Below, piece after piece: positions 35,718-44,861 of a stretch of 64,000 bases of DNA (position 1 is the first letter of the stretch; the number at the start of each line of letters is the position of its first letter). The DNA is from Microvirgula aerodenitrificans DSM 15089 (GTDB lineage: Bacteria; Pseudomonadota; Gammaproteobacteria; Burkholderiales; Aquaspirillaceae). Under the pieces are notes generated by a model, which worked only from the letters and a program-made list of their open reading frames with translations, ran no database searches and was not told the origin of the DNA. The DNA lies in NCBI RefSeq assembly GCF_000620105.1, contig NZ_JHVK01000014.1:1-64000 (forward strand), read 5' to 3'. Position numbers and translations under genes: made by a program.

Positions 35718-36437
35718 TCAATTCACCAACGGCACCCCCACCGCGCCCAGATCCACCCCCACCACCTTCGCCTGCCCGGCCAGGATCCGGACATACTGTT
35801 CCAGCGCCCGGGTCAGCGCCTGGCCCTGCAGGTCCATGGCCACGCGTTCGCGCGCGACGTCGAACGGCATCAGCTTGCCGGGAACGCGCTGGTCGATGCG
35901 CAGGATATGGAAGCCGAAGCGCGTGCGTACCAGTTGCGGCCACAGGCCGACGGACTGGTCGGAGAACAGGGCGGCGTCGAATTCCGGCACGGTTTCGCCG
36001 CGTTGCAGCTGGCCGAGGCTGCCACCAAGCTCGGAAGACGGACAGTTGGAGTTCTCGCGCGCCAGCTGGTCGAACCGCTCCGGCTGGTCGCGCACATTGC
36101 GCAGGATGGCTTCCGCCCGCGCCTGCAGTGCCGGCAGGTCCACGCCGGACGTCACCTGCAGCAGGATGTGCGAGGCAAATACCAGTTCGCCGGCACAGTA
36201 GCGCCGGGCATGGGCGGTGTAATAGCGTTCCAGTTCGCTGTCGCTGGCCTGCGGCACGCTGACTTCCTGTTCCAGCAGTTGTTCCAGTGCGGCAGCACGG
36301 GTGTCGTCGTCGGCGCCGTCTTCGAGCAGGCCGACAGCCAGTGCGCGCTGGCGCAGCAGTTCCTGCACGGCGGCATTGTTCAGTTCGGCCCGGGTGTCGG
36401 CTTCGATCCGGATATCGTTGATGGTCGCTTCAGGCAT
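35718..36437 (-). CDS. PpiC/parvulin-type peptidyl-prolyl cis-trans isomerase
   Basis: 239 residues. The C-terminal half (about residues 85-190) is a parvulin domain: FASHILLQV (His), ERFDQLARENSNCPSSELGGSLGQLQRGETVPEFD in part, and TRFGFHILRID (the second conserved His). The N-terminal half is helical (about 15-80), as in NifM/SurA-like chaperones. There is no signal peptide, so it may be cytoplasmic. NifM-like parvulins are often found near nitrogenase or nitrate reductase genes, but none is here. It reads toward the hairpins at 35634-35702. Confidence 0.85.
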   Translation of the reverse strand: MPEATINDIRIEADTRAELNNAAVQELLRQRALAVGLLEDGADDDTRAAALEQLLEQEVSVPQASDSELERYYTAHARRYCAGELVFASHILLQVTSGVDLPALQARAEAILRNVRDQPERFDQLARENSNCPSSELGGSLGQLQRGETVPEFDAALFSDQSVGLWPQLVRTRFGFHILRIDQRVPGKLMPFDVARERVAMDLQGQALTRALEQYVRILAGQAKVVGVDLGAVGVPLVN

Positions 36438-36519
36438 GGCAGGTTCGCGGGGTCGGGAGTAATGAAGGCACGTTATCCACCCCGGCGACGCGGCACAATA
36501 CGCCGAGCGGGCTAGGTCC

Positions 36520-37203
36520 CTACTCCGAAAACACGAAGAACGGCGCCGGCATCGGCATGCCTTCCGGATGGGAGAAGCGGTCGCCCGGTGCGCACTCGTT
36601 CCGGTTCAGCGCCGTCACCCGCAGCGCATCGAACCGGGCGCGGCCATTGACGGCCAGTCCCAGCGTGCCCCGCTGCCGCGTGTCGTGCGGCTCACCGCTC
36701 AGATAGCGTTTGCCGTCGATGCTGACGCTCAGGTTGCGGTTGCAGACGGTGATCTCGACCCGGTACGGGCGGTTCGTTTCCACCTGGAACGGCACTTTGG
36801 CCACGTTCTTGCCGCCATAGGCCTTGTCCGCAGTCGAGCGTCCGTTGCCGATGGCCAGCTTGTTCTCGATCCGGTACAGATAAACGCGGGTATAGCGTTG
36901 TGCGGTGCGGTCCAGCATCAGCTCGGCCAGCACGCCATCCTGCAGTGTCAGCGTGGTACCGAGCCGGTAGTTGGCCGGCAGCGGCACCCGGCCATTGATG
37001 CTGGCCCAGTCGCCCCGGCAGCCGCTGCTGCCCGTCTCGCAGCCCCCCTGCAGACCACCGTCCGCCAGCGGCTGCCACTGTCCGTTCTCGACCTGCCACA
37101 GTGACGGGAAGGTGTCGCTGCGGGTTTCGGAATAGCTGGCGCAGCCGGCCAGCAGACCAGCCAGGGCGATGGCGGGAGTCAGGGACAGGATGGAAGTGCG
37201 CAA
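36520..37203 (-). CDS. Hypothetical lipoprotein
   Basis: 227 residues from a TTG at 37203 with AAAAAGG ~7 bases upstream; ATG at 37239 would add 12 residues before the hydrophobic segment. The N-terminus LRTSILSLTPAIALAGLLAGC is a lipoprotein signal with LAGC, lipidated Cys. Mature part is beta-rich, with GRVPLPANYRLGTTLTLQDG and VPFQVETNRPYRVEITVCN, similar in style to jelly-roll or laminin-G-like sugar-binding folds, but no family is recognised. It stands divergent from the MoxR gene and may share its promoter region. Confidence 0.7.
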   Translation of the reverse strand: MRTSILSLTPAIALAGLLAGCASYSETRSDTFPSLWQVENGQWQPLADGGLQGGCETGSSGCRGDWASINGRVPLPANYRLGTTLTLQDGVLAELMLDRTAQRYTRVYLYRIENKLAIGNGRSTADKAYGGKNVAKVPFQVETNRPYRVEITVCNRNLSVSIDGKRYLSGEPHDTRQRGTLGLAVNGRARFDALRVTALNRNECAPGDRFSHPEGMPMPAPFFVFSE

Positions 37204-37436
37204 CGGGATACCTTTTTCCGGACCGGGGTGGGCCCCCATACTAGCGCGTTGAAAAAATCCGAAGAATATCTGGCGGCACCGCGGTGCGAAATCGGCACGA
37301 GTGCAAAAAACAAGCCACTGATTCAAAACAGATAACGTCAATGTCATTTTGATAATGACAAATTGTTGCTATTGGAATGATTTTCGCCAATCTGGCAAAC
37401 TGGCCTTTTCTTTCCCTGGTGGAAGCCACTCCAGCA

Positions 37437-38558
37437 ATGATTGCCGAACTGCACCATGCCGCCGGGCAGCTGCGCGAAAACCTCCGGCAGGCGACCACCG
37501 GGCTGGTAGAGCGCGAACAGCTGGCCGAACTGATCCTGCTGGCAGCGGTCGCCCAGGAGCATTTACTGGTTATCGGCCCGCCCGGCACCGCCAAGAGTGC
37601 CGTGGTACGCCGCGTCGCCCGTTCGCTGGGCGGCCGTTACTTTGAGTATCTGCTGGGCCGGTTTACCGAGCCGTCGGAGCTGTTCGGCGCGGTGGATCTC
37701 AGGAAACTGCGCGACGGCACGGTCGAGACCGACGTCAGCGACATGCTGCCGGAAGCGGACATCGCCTTTCTGGACGAGGTGTTCCTCGGATCGACGGCGA
37801 TTCTGAACACGCTGCTCGGCCTGCTCAACGAACGCCAGTTCCGGCGCGGCCATACCCGCCTGCACTGCCCATTGCGCATCTGTGTCGCGGCAGCCAATGC
37901 GCTGCCCGAAGACGAGGCGCTGGCGGCCTTTGCTGACCGTTTCCTGGTCCACTCCTTCGTGTCGCCCGTGGCTGACCACCAGCTGGAAGCCCTGCTGGCC
38001 GGCGGCTGGCAGGTCGCGCAACAGCCGCCGGCCGCCGGAAACAGTCTCGCCCAGCTGGATCTGCTGAGCGCACAGGTGGCCCGGGTCGACATGCGCGAGG
38101 CGATGCCGGCGCTGGTCAATGCCATCCGTTCGCTGCGGGCCGCCGGCATTCCGCTGTCGGATCGCCGCCTCGTCAGGTCACAGCGGCTGATCGCTGCGGC
38201 CACCGTGCTGGCCGGACGCCTGCAGGCGCAGGAGGCCGACATCTGGCCGCTGCTGTGCGTGATTCCGACCGAAGCGCTGCAGGCGCAGGCACGCGATGTG
38301 CTGCGCGAGCAGATCGCGTGCTCCGCCAACGCTACCCTGTTCAGCGCCTGTGAGGCCACCGTCCAGCAACCGTTGTCCCGTGCGGCGCGGCTCGAGTCGG
38401 CAGCGCAGGAATGCCTGGCCCGGTCCGCCACGGTGACGCCCGCCCGGCTGGAGGCACTGTTGCGCGAGATCGACGCCAATTTCAGTCGCGAACAACTGCC
38501 CGAGGCCCTGGCCGGGCTCAGAACGCAACTGGCCGCCCGGCTTGTCGTAACGGCATGA
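37437..38558 (+). CDS. MoxR-type AAA+ ATPase of a bpX/vWA ternary system
   Basis: 373 residues from the ATG at 37437; an ATG at 37377 gives 20 more residues, and neither has a clear Shine-Dalgarno. AAA+ features: Walker A GPPGTAKS (47-54), Walker B IAFLDE (109-114), then sensor-1-like AAANALP (~149-155) and an Arg-rich sensor-2/lid (SDRRLVRSQRLI). The motif FEYLLGRFTEPSELFG is typical of the RavA/MoxR branch, which remodels partner proteins and works with vWA-domain adaptors. The stop overlaps the next gene start (ATGA at 38555), and four genes in a row overlap, which implies a stoichiometric complex. Confidence 0.9.
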   Translation: MIAELHHAAGQLRENLRQATTGLVEREQLAELILLAAVAQEHLLVIGPPGTAKSAVVRRVARSLGGRYFEYLLGRFTEPSELFGAVDLRKLRDGTVETDVSDMLPEADIAFLDEVFLGSTAILNTLLGLLNERQFRRGHTRLHCPLRICVAAANALPEDEALAAFADRFLVHSFVSPVADHQLEALLAGGWQVAQQPPAAGNSLAQLDLLSAQVARVDMREAMPALVNAIRSLRAAGIPLSDRRLVRSQRLIAAATVLAGRLQAQEADIWPLLCVIPTEALQAQARDVLREQIACSANATLFSACEATVQQPLSRAARLESAAQECLARSATVTPARLEALLREIDANFSREQLPEALAGLRTQLAARLVVTA

Positions 38559-38995
38559 CGCTGGTTTCCCCCCTGCCCTGGCACTGGCGCCCCGCCGTCA
38601 CTGTCGCCGAACCCGCTGCCGCCGTGGCGGGACGGGACGCGGCGCCCGCGCTGCTGGCACGGCTGGCGTCCCTGCCTGCCAACGTCCGTGCCCGGTTGCA
38701 GATGTGTTCATCTTCTGACCTGCTGGTGCTGATCGGTGCGGCGGCCGACCTGCCATGGGTCGATGGTATTGCCTATGCGGCACCCAGCAGGCAGGCACCG
38801 GCACTGTGGCTGCCGACGCAGGACGAACCCGACGTCGCCCATGATCTGCTCGCCCGGGCGCTAGACCTGCGCTGCCATCGCCAGCCGCTGCTGCTGTGGC
38901 GAACGCCGGCAGTGTTCATGCCGCTGGACCGGCAGCATGCAGTTTCCCCCTGTCTGCTGGAACGGCTGGCCAGGCGCTGGCCGGGACGCCCATGA
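38555..38995 (+). CDS. Small bpX-type partner protein (bpX5-like)
   Basis: 146 residues. It starts by ATGA overlap with the MoxR gene and ends by ATGA overlap with the next one. Trp/Pro-rich start (SPLPWHWRPAV), then a hydrophobic alpha/beta segment DLLVLIGAAADLPWVDGIAYAAP (about 52-74, conserved LPWVDG) and LWLPT. I recall an unnamed ternary-system domain family (bpX5) with the same look, found only next to MoxR/vWA/propeller genes. This is from memory and unverified. No enzymatic motif is seen. It may be an adaptor. Confidence 0.65.
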   Translation: MTLVSPLPWHWRPAVTVAEPAAAVAGRDAAPALLARLASLPANVRARLQMCSSSDLLVLIGAAADLPWVDGIAYAAPSRQAPALWLPTQDEPDVAHDLLARALDLRCHRQPLLLWRTPAVFMPLDRQHAVSPCLLERLARRWPGRP

Positions 38996-40797
38996 GCGAC
39001 TGGAGCCTTCCCGCCGCGCTTCGACCCTGGCACCACTGGCTGCAATGGTTCAGGCCCGATGTAGCCGTCGCGCTCGGCGATCTGGTTCGCCAGCTGGACA
39101 CCCTGCCCGGTCTCGCCGCGTCCCGCCTGCACGACACCTCCGTGACAGAGCCGGACGGGCTGGATGACCTGAGGCATCGCGGGCCCTATCCGCGGCTGCT
39201 CGCCAGCGAATGGCTGCTGGCCGAAGCCGCGCCGGACGAGTTCCTGCGCCGGGCGGTCATGGGTGAGCACCTGTTCCTGATGCCACGGCCGAGATCCCGG
39301 CAGGTCGACCGTCTGATCCTGGCGCTGTTCGACGCGGGTCCGCACCAGCTCGGCGCACCGCGGCTGGCGCATCTCGCCGCATGGATCCTGCTGGCGCGCC
39401 GTGCGGAACAGGCCGGCGCCACACTGCGCTGGGGCGTTCTGCAACAGCCGGGGGCGCTGCACGAAGCGCGGGAAGTCCGCAATCTGCACGATTTACTCAA
39501 GCAGCGCGGCTGGACCCTGCCGACTCCGGCCCATCTGCAGCAGTGGCAGCAGTCACTGGCCGATGCCGCGCTGAATCCGGCCGAATGCTGGCAGGTCGGC
39601 AGCCCGTCCGCCGGGGCAATGCCGCAGGCCAGCCACCGCCTCGGCATCGCCCGGGCCCTGCAGGGCAGCGACCTCGACGTCCTGCTGGAAACGCGCACCC
39701 GCCGGAGCAGGCTGCAACTGCCGTTGCCGCCGGAGCCGCTGGCGCAGGACATACTGAAAGGCCGGTTTGCGCCAACTGCCGCCAGCAACGCCCATCAGAA
39801 AAACAGTGGTCGTCTCAGCATCAAACAGCCGCCCATTCTGTCGCCCGCAGGCCGTCATGTCGCCGTGCGCCTGCTCGACGCCCCCGGCGTCATGGTGTTT
39901 CCCATTCCTGGCGCCAACCATGCCCGGGGCAAGGCGCGCCGGCAGCTGTGGCCTGACGGCGCCCAGCCGCTGGCCCTCCTGCTCGATGGCAGGACGGCAC
40001 TGGGGGTACTGAGGCAGTCGGGGCAGACCCTCGCCTGGCAAGCCGAGGGAATCAGGCTGCCGACGGATCTGGTGCCGGCACCGGCCGGCAGCGCGGCGCT
40101 GCAGCCGGCGGCCTGTCTCACCGCCGGCCGGCAGCGGCAGTTGCTGCTGTTGACGGTGGACAATGCCCTGCTCTGCGCGAAGCCGGCCAGCGGCGGCAAG
40201 CCGCCTGTGCCGGAAACCCTGGCCAGCAATGTGCTGGCGATCACGCCGGTGGGCAAGCACCGGCTCGCCTGTGCCTGGCGTGAAGCCGACAGGCTGCACA
40301 TCCGGCAGTACGATACCGATCCTGACGATGTCCAGGTCACACTGGGACCGGTCGGCCAGGACGTTGCGGTCCTGCTGAACGGCATCGCCTCGCGACCGGA
40401 AGTGTTCGGCGGGGCCGCCGTCTGCGACCGCCGCCCGGGGGAAGCAGAAACGTGGCGGGTCTATCCGCTCCAGTGGCAGTCGGGCGGCCCGCTTCAGTCT
40501 CTGGAATGGACCTTGCCCCCCGGCTGGCGGGCGATCGGCATGTTCGACCGGACCATTGGCGATGACAGCGCCCTGCTGCTGATCGACGCCGGAAACGAAC
40601 GGCTCGCGCGGTGGGACCAGGACGGCCTGACGACGCTGTACACCCTGCCCGCCGCTGCCGTGCGCCTCAGCTACTCACCGATCAGCGGACAGGTTGCGCT
40701 GCTGACCGGGCAGCAACAGTTGATCGTCTATTCGCTGGCAGAGCAGGTCCTCAAGCTGTTTATCCATGAAGGGAGCAGCGAAGATGCCAGCCATTGA
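38992..40797 (+). CDS. Degenerate vWA-like domain fused to propeller-like repeats
   Basis: 601 residues. Residues ~104-205 resemble a von Willebrand A (MIDAS) domain: VDRLILALFDAGPHQLGAPRL ... LAAWILLARRAEQAGATLRWGVL, but the DxSxS metal motif reads DAGPH (Asp114), so it is probably degenerate. Residues ~285-590 are a series of short beta repeats (CLTAGRQRQLLLLTV, HRLACAWREADRLHIRQYD, SALLLIDAGNERLARWDQDG, QVALLTGQQQLIVYSL), a beta-propeller-like pattern. It is coupled to its neighbours by ATGA overlaps at 38992-38995 and by a 14-base overlap at the 3' end. It probably bridges the ATPase to the membrane-anchored partner. Confidence 0.65.
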   Translation: MSDWSLPAALRPWHHWLQWFRPDVAVALGDLVRQLDTLPGLAASRLHDTSVTEPDGLDDLRHRGPYPRLLASEWLLAEAAPDEFLRRAVMGEHLFLMPRPRSRQVDRLILALFDAGPHQLGAPRLAHLAAWILLARRAEQAGATLRWGVLQQPGALHEAREVRNLHDLLKQRGWTLPTPAHLQQWQQSLADAALNPAECWQVGSPSAGAMPQASHRLGIARALQGSDLDVLLETRTRRSRLQLPLPPEPLAQDILKGRFAPTAASNAHQKNSGRLSIKQPPILSPAGRHVAVRLLDAPGVMVFPIPGANHARGKARRQLWPDGAQPLALLLDGRTALGVLRQSGQTLAWQAEGIRLPTDLVPAPAGSAALQPAACLTAGRQRQLLLLTVDNALLCAKPASGGKPPVPETLASNVLAITPVGKHRLACAWREADRLHIRQYDTDPDDVQVTLGPVGQDVAVLLNGIASRPEVFGGAAVCDRRPGEAETWRVYPLQWQSGGPLQSLEWTLPPGWRAIGMFDRTIGDDSALLLIDAGNERLARWDQDGLTTLYTLPAAAVRLSYSPISGQVALLTGQQQLIVYSLAEQVLKLFIHEGSSEDASH

Positions 40798-43579
40798 TCC
40801 CGGCCTGCTGCCGTGCCAGCCGGTATGGCATGGCAATCCGCCGCTGCACGGGTTGTGGTTCCCGGCCGACTGGTACGACGACGCGCAGCGCGCGGCGCGA
40901 CTGGTCGCGGCCTGGCAGCCCGGAGCCACCGCCTGGCGCTTTGCCGCCGGCGACGCGCTGCGCTTTGCCCTCCCGCTCCCCGCCGACGCCGCCCAATTGG
41001 GCTGGCCGCTGGTGCGGGTCGGGCAGACACTGAGTTCGGCCGGCATCCGCCCCGGCGAAGCGGCCCGGCTGCCCGAGGCCGATCTGTGGATCGTCGATGG
41101 CGGCCGCGTGCTGGCCCTGCATTTTGCCGGGGCCGAGCCACTGGAACCGGCCGGCTGGCTGTCGGTCGACGACCATGCCCTGCTCGACACGGATGATTTC
41201 CGCGACGAACCCGGCGAAGCCGTGCTCGCCACCCCGGCCGTTCCCGGTGATGTGCGCGAGGTACTCGGCGAGGCGGTCGCCCCGGCGGACGCGGCTCAGC
41301 AGCGTTTTGTCCAGGCCATCGGGCAACCGCCGCAAAGCCGGCCTGATACCCGGAACGGCACGACCGGGTCGGCAGCATGGAAATGGCAAGTCGCGCTCGC
41401 CATCATGTTGATGGGGTGGCTGCTGATCACCGACAGGCTGCCGCCGCTGTCCAGCCCCGGGTGGCTGATACCCATCACGGTCTGGGCCGTGCATCACTGG
41501 ATCGCGCGCCGGCTGGCCGGCGGGGCCCGGCCGCTGGCCGCCCGGCTGGTGGACAGCCTGCCCGCCCGCCGGCTCCGCGCCCGCTTGCCGCAGCGCTGGC
41601 AGGACTGGGTGGCCCGCATGGTCATGACCACGCCGCTGGCCCGGGCATTCGGCCACCGTCAGGCCGCCTACCTGCGGCGGATGCTGGAAATGTTTGAAAA
41701 CGGCCGGCTCGACGAGGCACTGCGCCATGCGATCCCGCTCGGCGGTGGCGACGGGTCGGACTCACCGTCACTCAGTACGCCGCATGCGCGAAAGGATCTG
41801 CGTCTCGGCGCACCGGGCACATCGGGCCACGCCAGCCTGAATCTGGACCCGCCGCTGCGTCAGTACCTCATGGACCTGTACCGGAGGAGCTTCGGAAAAC
41901 TGGACCGCGAAGGCCGTATCGACGAGGCGGTCTTCGTGCTCGCCGAGCTGCTGCAGTCCCATGCCGAAGCCCTCGACTATCTGGAAAAACAGCAGCGCTT
42001 CACCCAGGCCGCCGCGCTGGCACTGTACTGGGACATGGCGGCCGACACCATCGTCCGTCTGCACTGCCTCGCCGGCGACTGGAAACATGCGGTTGCCGTG
42101 GCGCGGCGCGACAACGCCTTCTCCACCGCCATCCTGCAGCTGGAAGACAAATGGCCCGATGCCGCCCGACGCCTGCGCGAGGAATGGGCCACGACCCTGG
42201 CGGCCCAGGGCGCATGGCTGGAGGCGGTCGATGCCGCCTGGCCGCTTCCCGATTTCCGGCCGCAGGCGGCACAGTGGCTGCAGAACGTCGAGCAGGCCGG
42301 GGGCCAGTTGCAGGCCAGGGCGCTGCTGAGGCGGGCAATCCTGTTGCCGGACACGATGGTGCATTACCACGACTTCCTGCTGGGCCTGCGCGATGATCCG
42401 GCACAGTACCCGGCCCGCGCGGCCATCGCCGACAGCGCCCTGACGCTCGGCGCGCGCGGTCCCGGCGTCGCAGCCATCCTGCGTCCCCTCCTGCCCGGGC
42501 TGCTGGCCGACCGCATGGCAGGACATGGCAAGCTGGACCGTCGTACCCTGAGCAAGCTGGTGACGCTGGCAGCGGGCCCGGTATTCGCGGCCGACCTGCC
42601 CGATCTGCGTTTCCCGCCTCCGGCCGTGCTGCCCCTCAATCAGCAACAGGCACCGCTGGACTGGCAGGCGCCGGCCGCCGGCGCGCGTGCGCTGCAGGAT
42701 GCCGTGCCGCTGAACGATGACACGTTCCTGCTGGCCCTCGGCGAGGCTGGCGCCATGCTGGTCGACAGGCACGGCACCCCGCTCCACCGCTTCCCGCAAC
42801 CGGCGGAACGGCTGGTGCCGGCGCACAACGGCCAGGTCGTGCTGGCGCTGGCGCAGCGCGGTACCAGGTGGCGGGTCAGCCGGCTCGACCTGCTCAACCG
42901 GACAGCCACGGATCTCGGCAGCGGCGAGTTCGACCATATGGCGGAGCAGTTCGACGGCATCGGCTGGACCGTGGTCAGCGGTTCGCGGCTGCAGGTGCTC
43001 GATGTCACCACCTCGCTGCAGTCGGTGCTGTGGCAGGTGGCGGACCTGCCGGGCATGGTCACGGCCTTCTGCGCCGGGACAAGCGTGGAGCAACTGCTGA
43101 TCCAGACCGGGCCGGACGAAGTACAGTTGTGGTGCTACCACCTGCCGGAACGCCGGCTCAGCTCACGCTGGCCGCAGGAAAAGCACACTGGCGACGGCCT
43201 GTTGCTGGAACGTGACGAAGGCTGCGTGATATTTCACACTGAGCAGGACCGGGACGGGCAGATCATTCTGCATCGTGGCGGTCGCGGGGACGACGGCGCC
43301 GCCGTCACCCTGCCCGGCCCGGCCGGCCACGGCAGCGGCCTGATGCTGAAAACCGGCGCCGGCTGGTATCTGGCCTGCCGCACCAGCCCGAATGGTGCAG
43401 TCGACCTGTTCCATGTCGGCATGCGCGACTGGGCCCTGAAAGCAGCACTGCACTGGCCGGCAGGCAGCGGCCTGCAGGTCCGGGTCGCGGATGACTGGTG
43501 GCAGGTCATCGATCAGCACGGCCGCCTGTTCCACGTCGATGTCAGCCTCGGGCGTACCTTGTCGCTGTCCGTGTTCTGA
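40784..43579 (+). CDS. Membrane-anchored bpX6-like / beta-propeller protein
   Basis: 931 residues from the ATG at 40784 with AAGGGAG 8 bases upstream; an earlier ATG at 40766 is less likely. N-terminal ~140 residues (QPVWHGNPPLHGLWFPADWY, AWQPGATAWRF, DLWIVDGGRVLALHFAG) resemble the bpX6 domain (my recollection). Two transmembrane helices lie at ~202-216 and ~226-240. Residues ~290-560 are helical repeats (TPR/solenoid-like, with DRRTL, YLEKQQRFTQAAALALYWDMA), and ~590-931 show propeller-like beta repeats (VDRHGTPLHRFPQP, WQVIDQHGRLFHVD). It is the last gene of the operon; only 19 bases separate it from the convergent gene end. Confidence 0.65.
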   Translation: MPAIDPGLLPCQPVWHGNPPLHGLWFPADWYDDAQRAARLVAAWQPGATAWRFAAGDALRFALPLPADAAQLGWPLVRVGQTLSSAGIRPGEAARLPEADLWIVDGGRVLALHFAGAEPLEPAGWLSVDDHALLDTDDFRDEPGEAVLATPAVPGDVREVLGEAVAPADAAQQRFVQAIGQPPQSRPDTRNGTTGSAAWKWQVALAIMLMGWLLITDRLPPLSSPGWLIPITVWAVHHWIARRLAGGARPLAARLVDSLPARRLRARLPQRWQDWVARMVMTTPLARAFGHRQAAYLRRMLEMFENGRLDEALRHAIPLGGGDGSDSPSLSTPHARKDLRLGAPGTSGHASLNLDPPLRQYLMDLYRRSFGKLDREGRIDEAVFVLAELLQSHAEALDYLEKQQRFTQAAALALYWDMAADTIVRLHCLAGDWKHAVAVARRDNAFSTAILQLEDKWPDAARRLREEWATTLAAQGAWLEAVDAAWPLPDFRPQAAQWLQNVEQAGGQLQARALLRRAILLPDTMVHYHDFLLGLRDDPAQYPARAAIADSALTLGARGPGVAAILRPLLPGLLADRMAGHGKLDRRTLSKLVTLAAGPVFAADLPDLRFPPPAVLPLNQQQAPLDWQAPAAGARALQDAVPLNDDTFLLALGEAGAMLVDRHGTPLHRFPQPAERLVPAHNGQVVLALAQRGTRWRVSRLDLLNRTATDLGSGEFDHMAEQFDGIGWTVVSGSRLQVLDVTTSLQSVLWQVADLPGMVTAFCAGTSVEQLLIQTGPDEVQLWCYHLPERRLSSRWPQEKHTGDGLLLERDEGCVIFHTEQDRDGQIILHRGGRGDDGAAVTLPGPAGHGSGLMLKTGAGWYLACRTSPNGAVDLFHVGMRDWALKAALHWPAGSGLQVRVADDWWQVIDQHGRLFHVDVSLGRTLSLSVF

Positions 43580-43598
43580 CCGGATGCTGCGGGCGGGC

Positions 43599-44861
43599 TT
43601 ACTGCTCCGCCCACGCCGCGCCCAGCACCTGCCACGCCGGGCAGCCCGGCAGATTGCTGGCCCGGTAGATCCTGCCGTCAGCCAGCCATCCGGCCACGGT
43701 CGCCCCCCGGCGCGACAGGTAGCGGGCGCTGGCCGGTTGCTGGCCGGCCGGTACGGCATACACGGCGGACAGCGGCTGGCTGCCATGATTGGCCCAGACC
43801 ACGGCCCGGGTGGCGTCGGATGCTGCCGCCCCGTCAGGCAGGGTGGCGCCGACGCCGATGCGGCCATCCTCACTCAGCGCATACAGGCGGACACGGCTGC
43901 CGTCGTCCAGCCCGTTCACCCACTCGGTCAGCTCCGGCGAGACCACCACACTGCGCGGCGCACCGGTGCTGTCCTTCAGGCTGACGGTATAGCGGCTGCC
44001 GTCGCGCGACAGGGCCTCCATGCCGATTTTGACCTCCGGGTCCGGCACGGCCGCGCGCAGCGGCTCGAGCCAGTCGTTGCGACGCATGTCACGACCGGCC
44101 GGCGCGACAAAGCTGAAGTAGCTGCCATCGCCGTCACTGCGGCCCTGGCCGGCCACCAGGCCGCCATCGGCCGACAGCGCTTCGGCGCGGGCGTAGCGCG
44201 CACGCGGCCCCAGCAGGGTCAGCGTGCCGTTGCGCAGCACGAAAGCCTGCTGCCAGCCGCCGCTGTCCGCCGCCTGCCCGGCCACCACGCGACCATCGGC
44301 CGATACCGCGCTGGCGGCAGCGTACCCCGGTGGCGACGACAGCAGGCGGAGCGAGTAGCCGCGCCCGGTACGCCGGGCGACAAAGGCCCGCGGATACTGG
44401 TCATTCGGTGCCAGACTGCCGGCGACCACACTGCCATCGTCGGACACCGCCACCGCCTCGCCCATGCAGGTGCCGGCCGGCAGTTCCAGCGCGACGCGCA
44501 CGCCATCCACCCAGATGGCAGGCCCGACGCAGGCGGCAGTCTGCCGGTAGCCACCGACCGCCACCCGGCCATCGGCCGACAGGGCCAGCACATGGCCATA
44601 CTGGCGATCCAGCCAGCGCCAGCCGTCGCCATCGGACCAGGTAAACGCACGGCGACCGTCAGTCACCCGCGCGTAACCGGCCAGCGTGCTGCCGTCGGCC
44701 GACATCGCGGTCAGTACCAGCGGCAGCGGCGGCACGGCGGCACGCTCCGGTCTGGCCGGCGCGCAAAACTCGACCGGCGCCTGCGGCGCGGAGGACATGC
44801 TGGCGCAGCCGGCCAGCAACCACAGTGGCCAGGAACGGGCCAGAAAGAGACGCAGGGTCAT
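43599..44861 (-). CDS. Lipoprotein with SADGR-type beta-propeller repeats
   Basis: 420 residues. The N-terminus (MTLRLFLARSWPLWLLAGC) has a lipobox LAGC. The mature protein is a series of repeats centred on ALSADGRVVAGxA/ALSxDG: MSADGSTLAGYA, LSADGRVAVGGY, VSDDGSVVAGSL, VSADGRVVAGQA, LSADGGLVAGQG, LSRDGSRYTV, LSEDGRIGVGA. This is the HAF/propeller type of repeat known in extracellular proteins. No catalytic motif is seen. It is the third gene of an operon with two paralogues, whose start overlaps the preceding stop by ATGA (44858-44861). Confidence 0.75.
   Translation of the reverse strand: MTLRLFLARSWPLWLLAGCASMSSAPQAPVEFCAPARPERAAVPPLPLVLTAMSADGSTLAGYARVTDGRRAFTWSDGDGWRWLDRQYGHVLALSADGRVAVGGYRQTAACVGPAIWVDGVRVALELPAGTCMGEAVAVSDDGSVVAGSLAPNDQYPRAFVARRTGRGYSLRLLSSPPGYAAASAVSADGRVVAGQAADSGGWQQAFVLRNGTLTLLGPRARYARAEALSADGGLVAGQGRSDGDGSYFSFVAPAGRDMRRNDWLEPLRAAVPDPEVKIGMEALSRDGSRYTVSLKDSTGAPRSVVVSPELTEWVNGLDDGSRVRLYALSEDGRIGVGATLPDGAAASDATRAVVWANHGSQPLSAVYAVPAGQQPASARYLSRRGATVAGWLADGRIYRASNLPGCPAWQVLGAAWAEQ

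Noticed and set aside
40766-40783. Upstream ATG (MKGAAK) as the start of the last bpX gene
   Set aside because: The AAGGGAG at 40769-40775 would lie inside the coding sequence and ideally positions the ATG at 40784.
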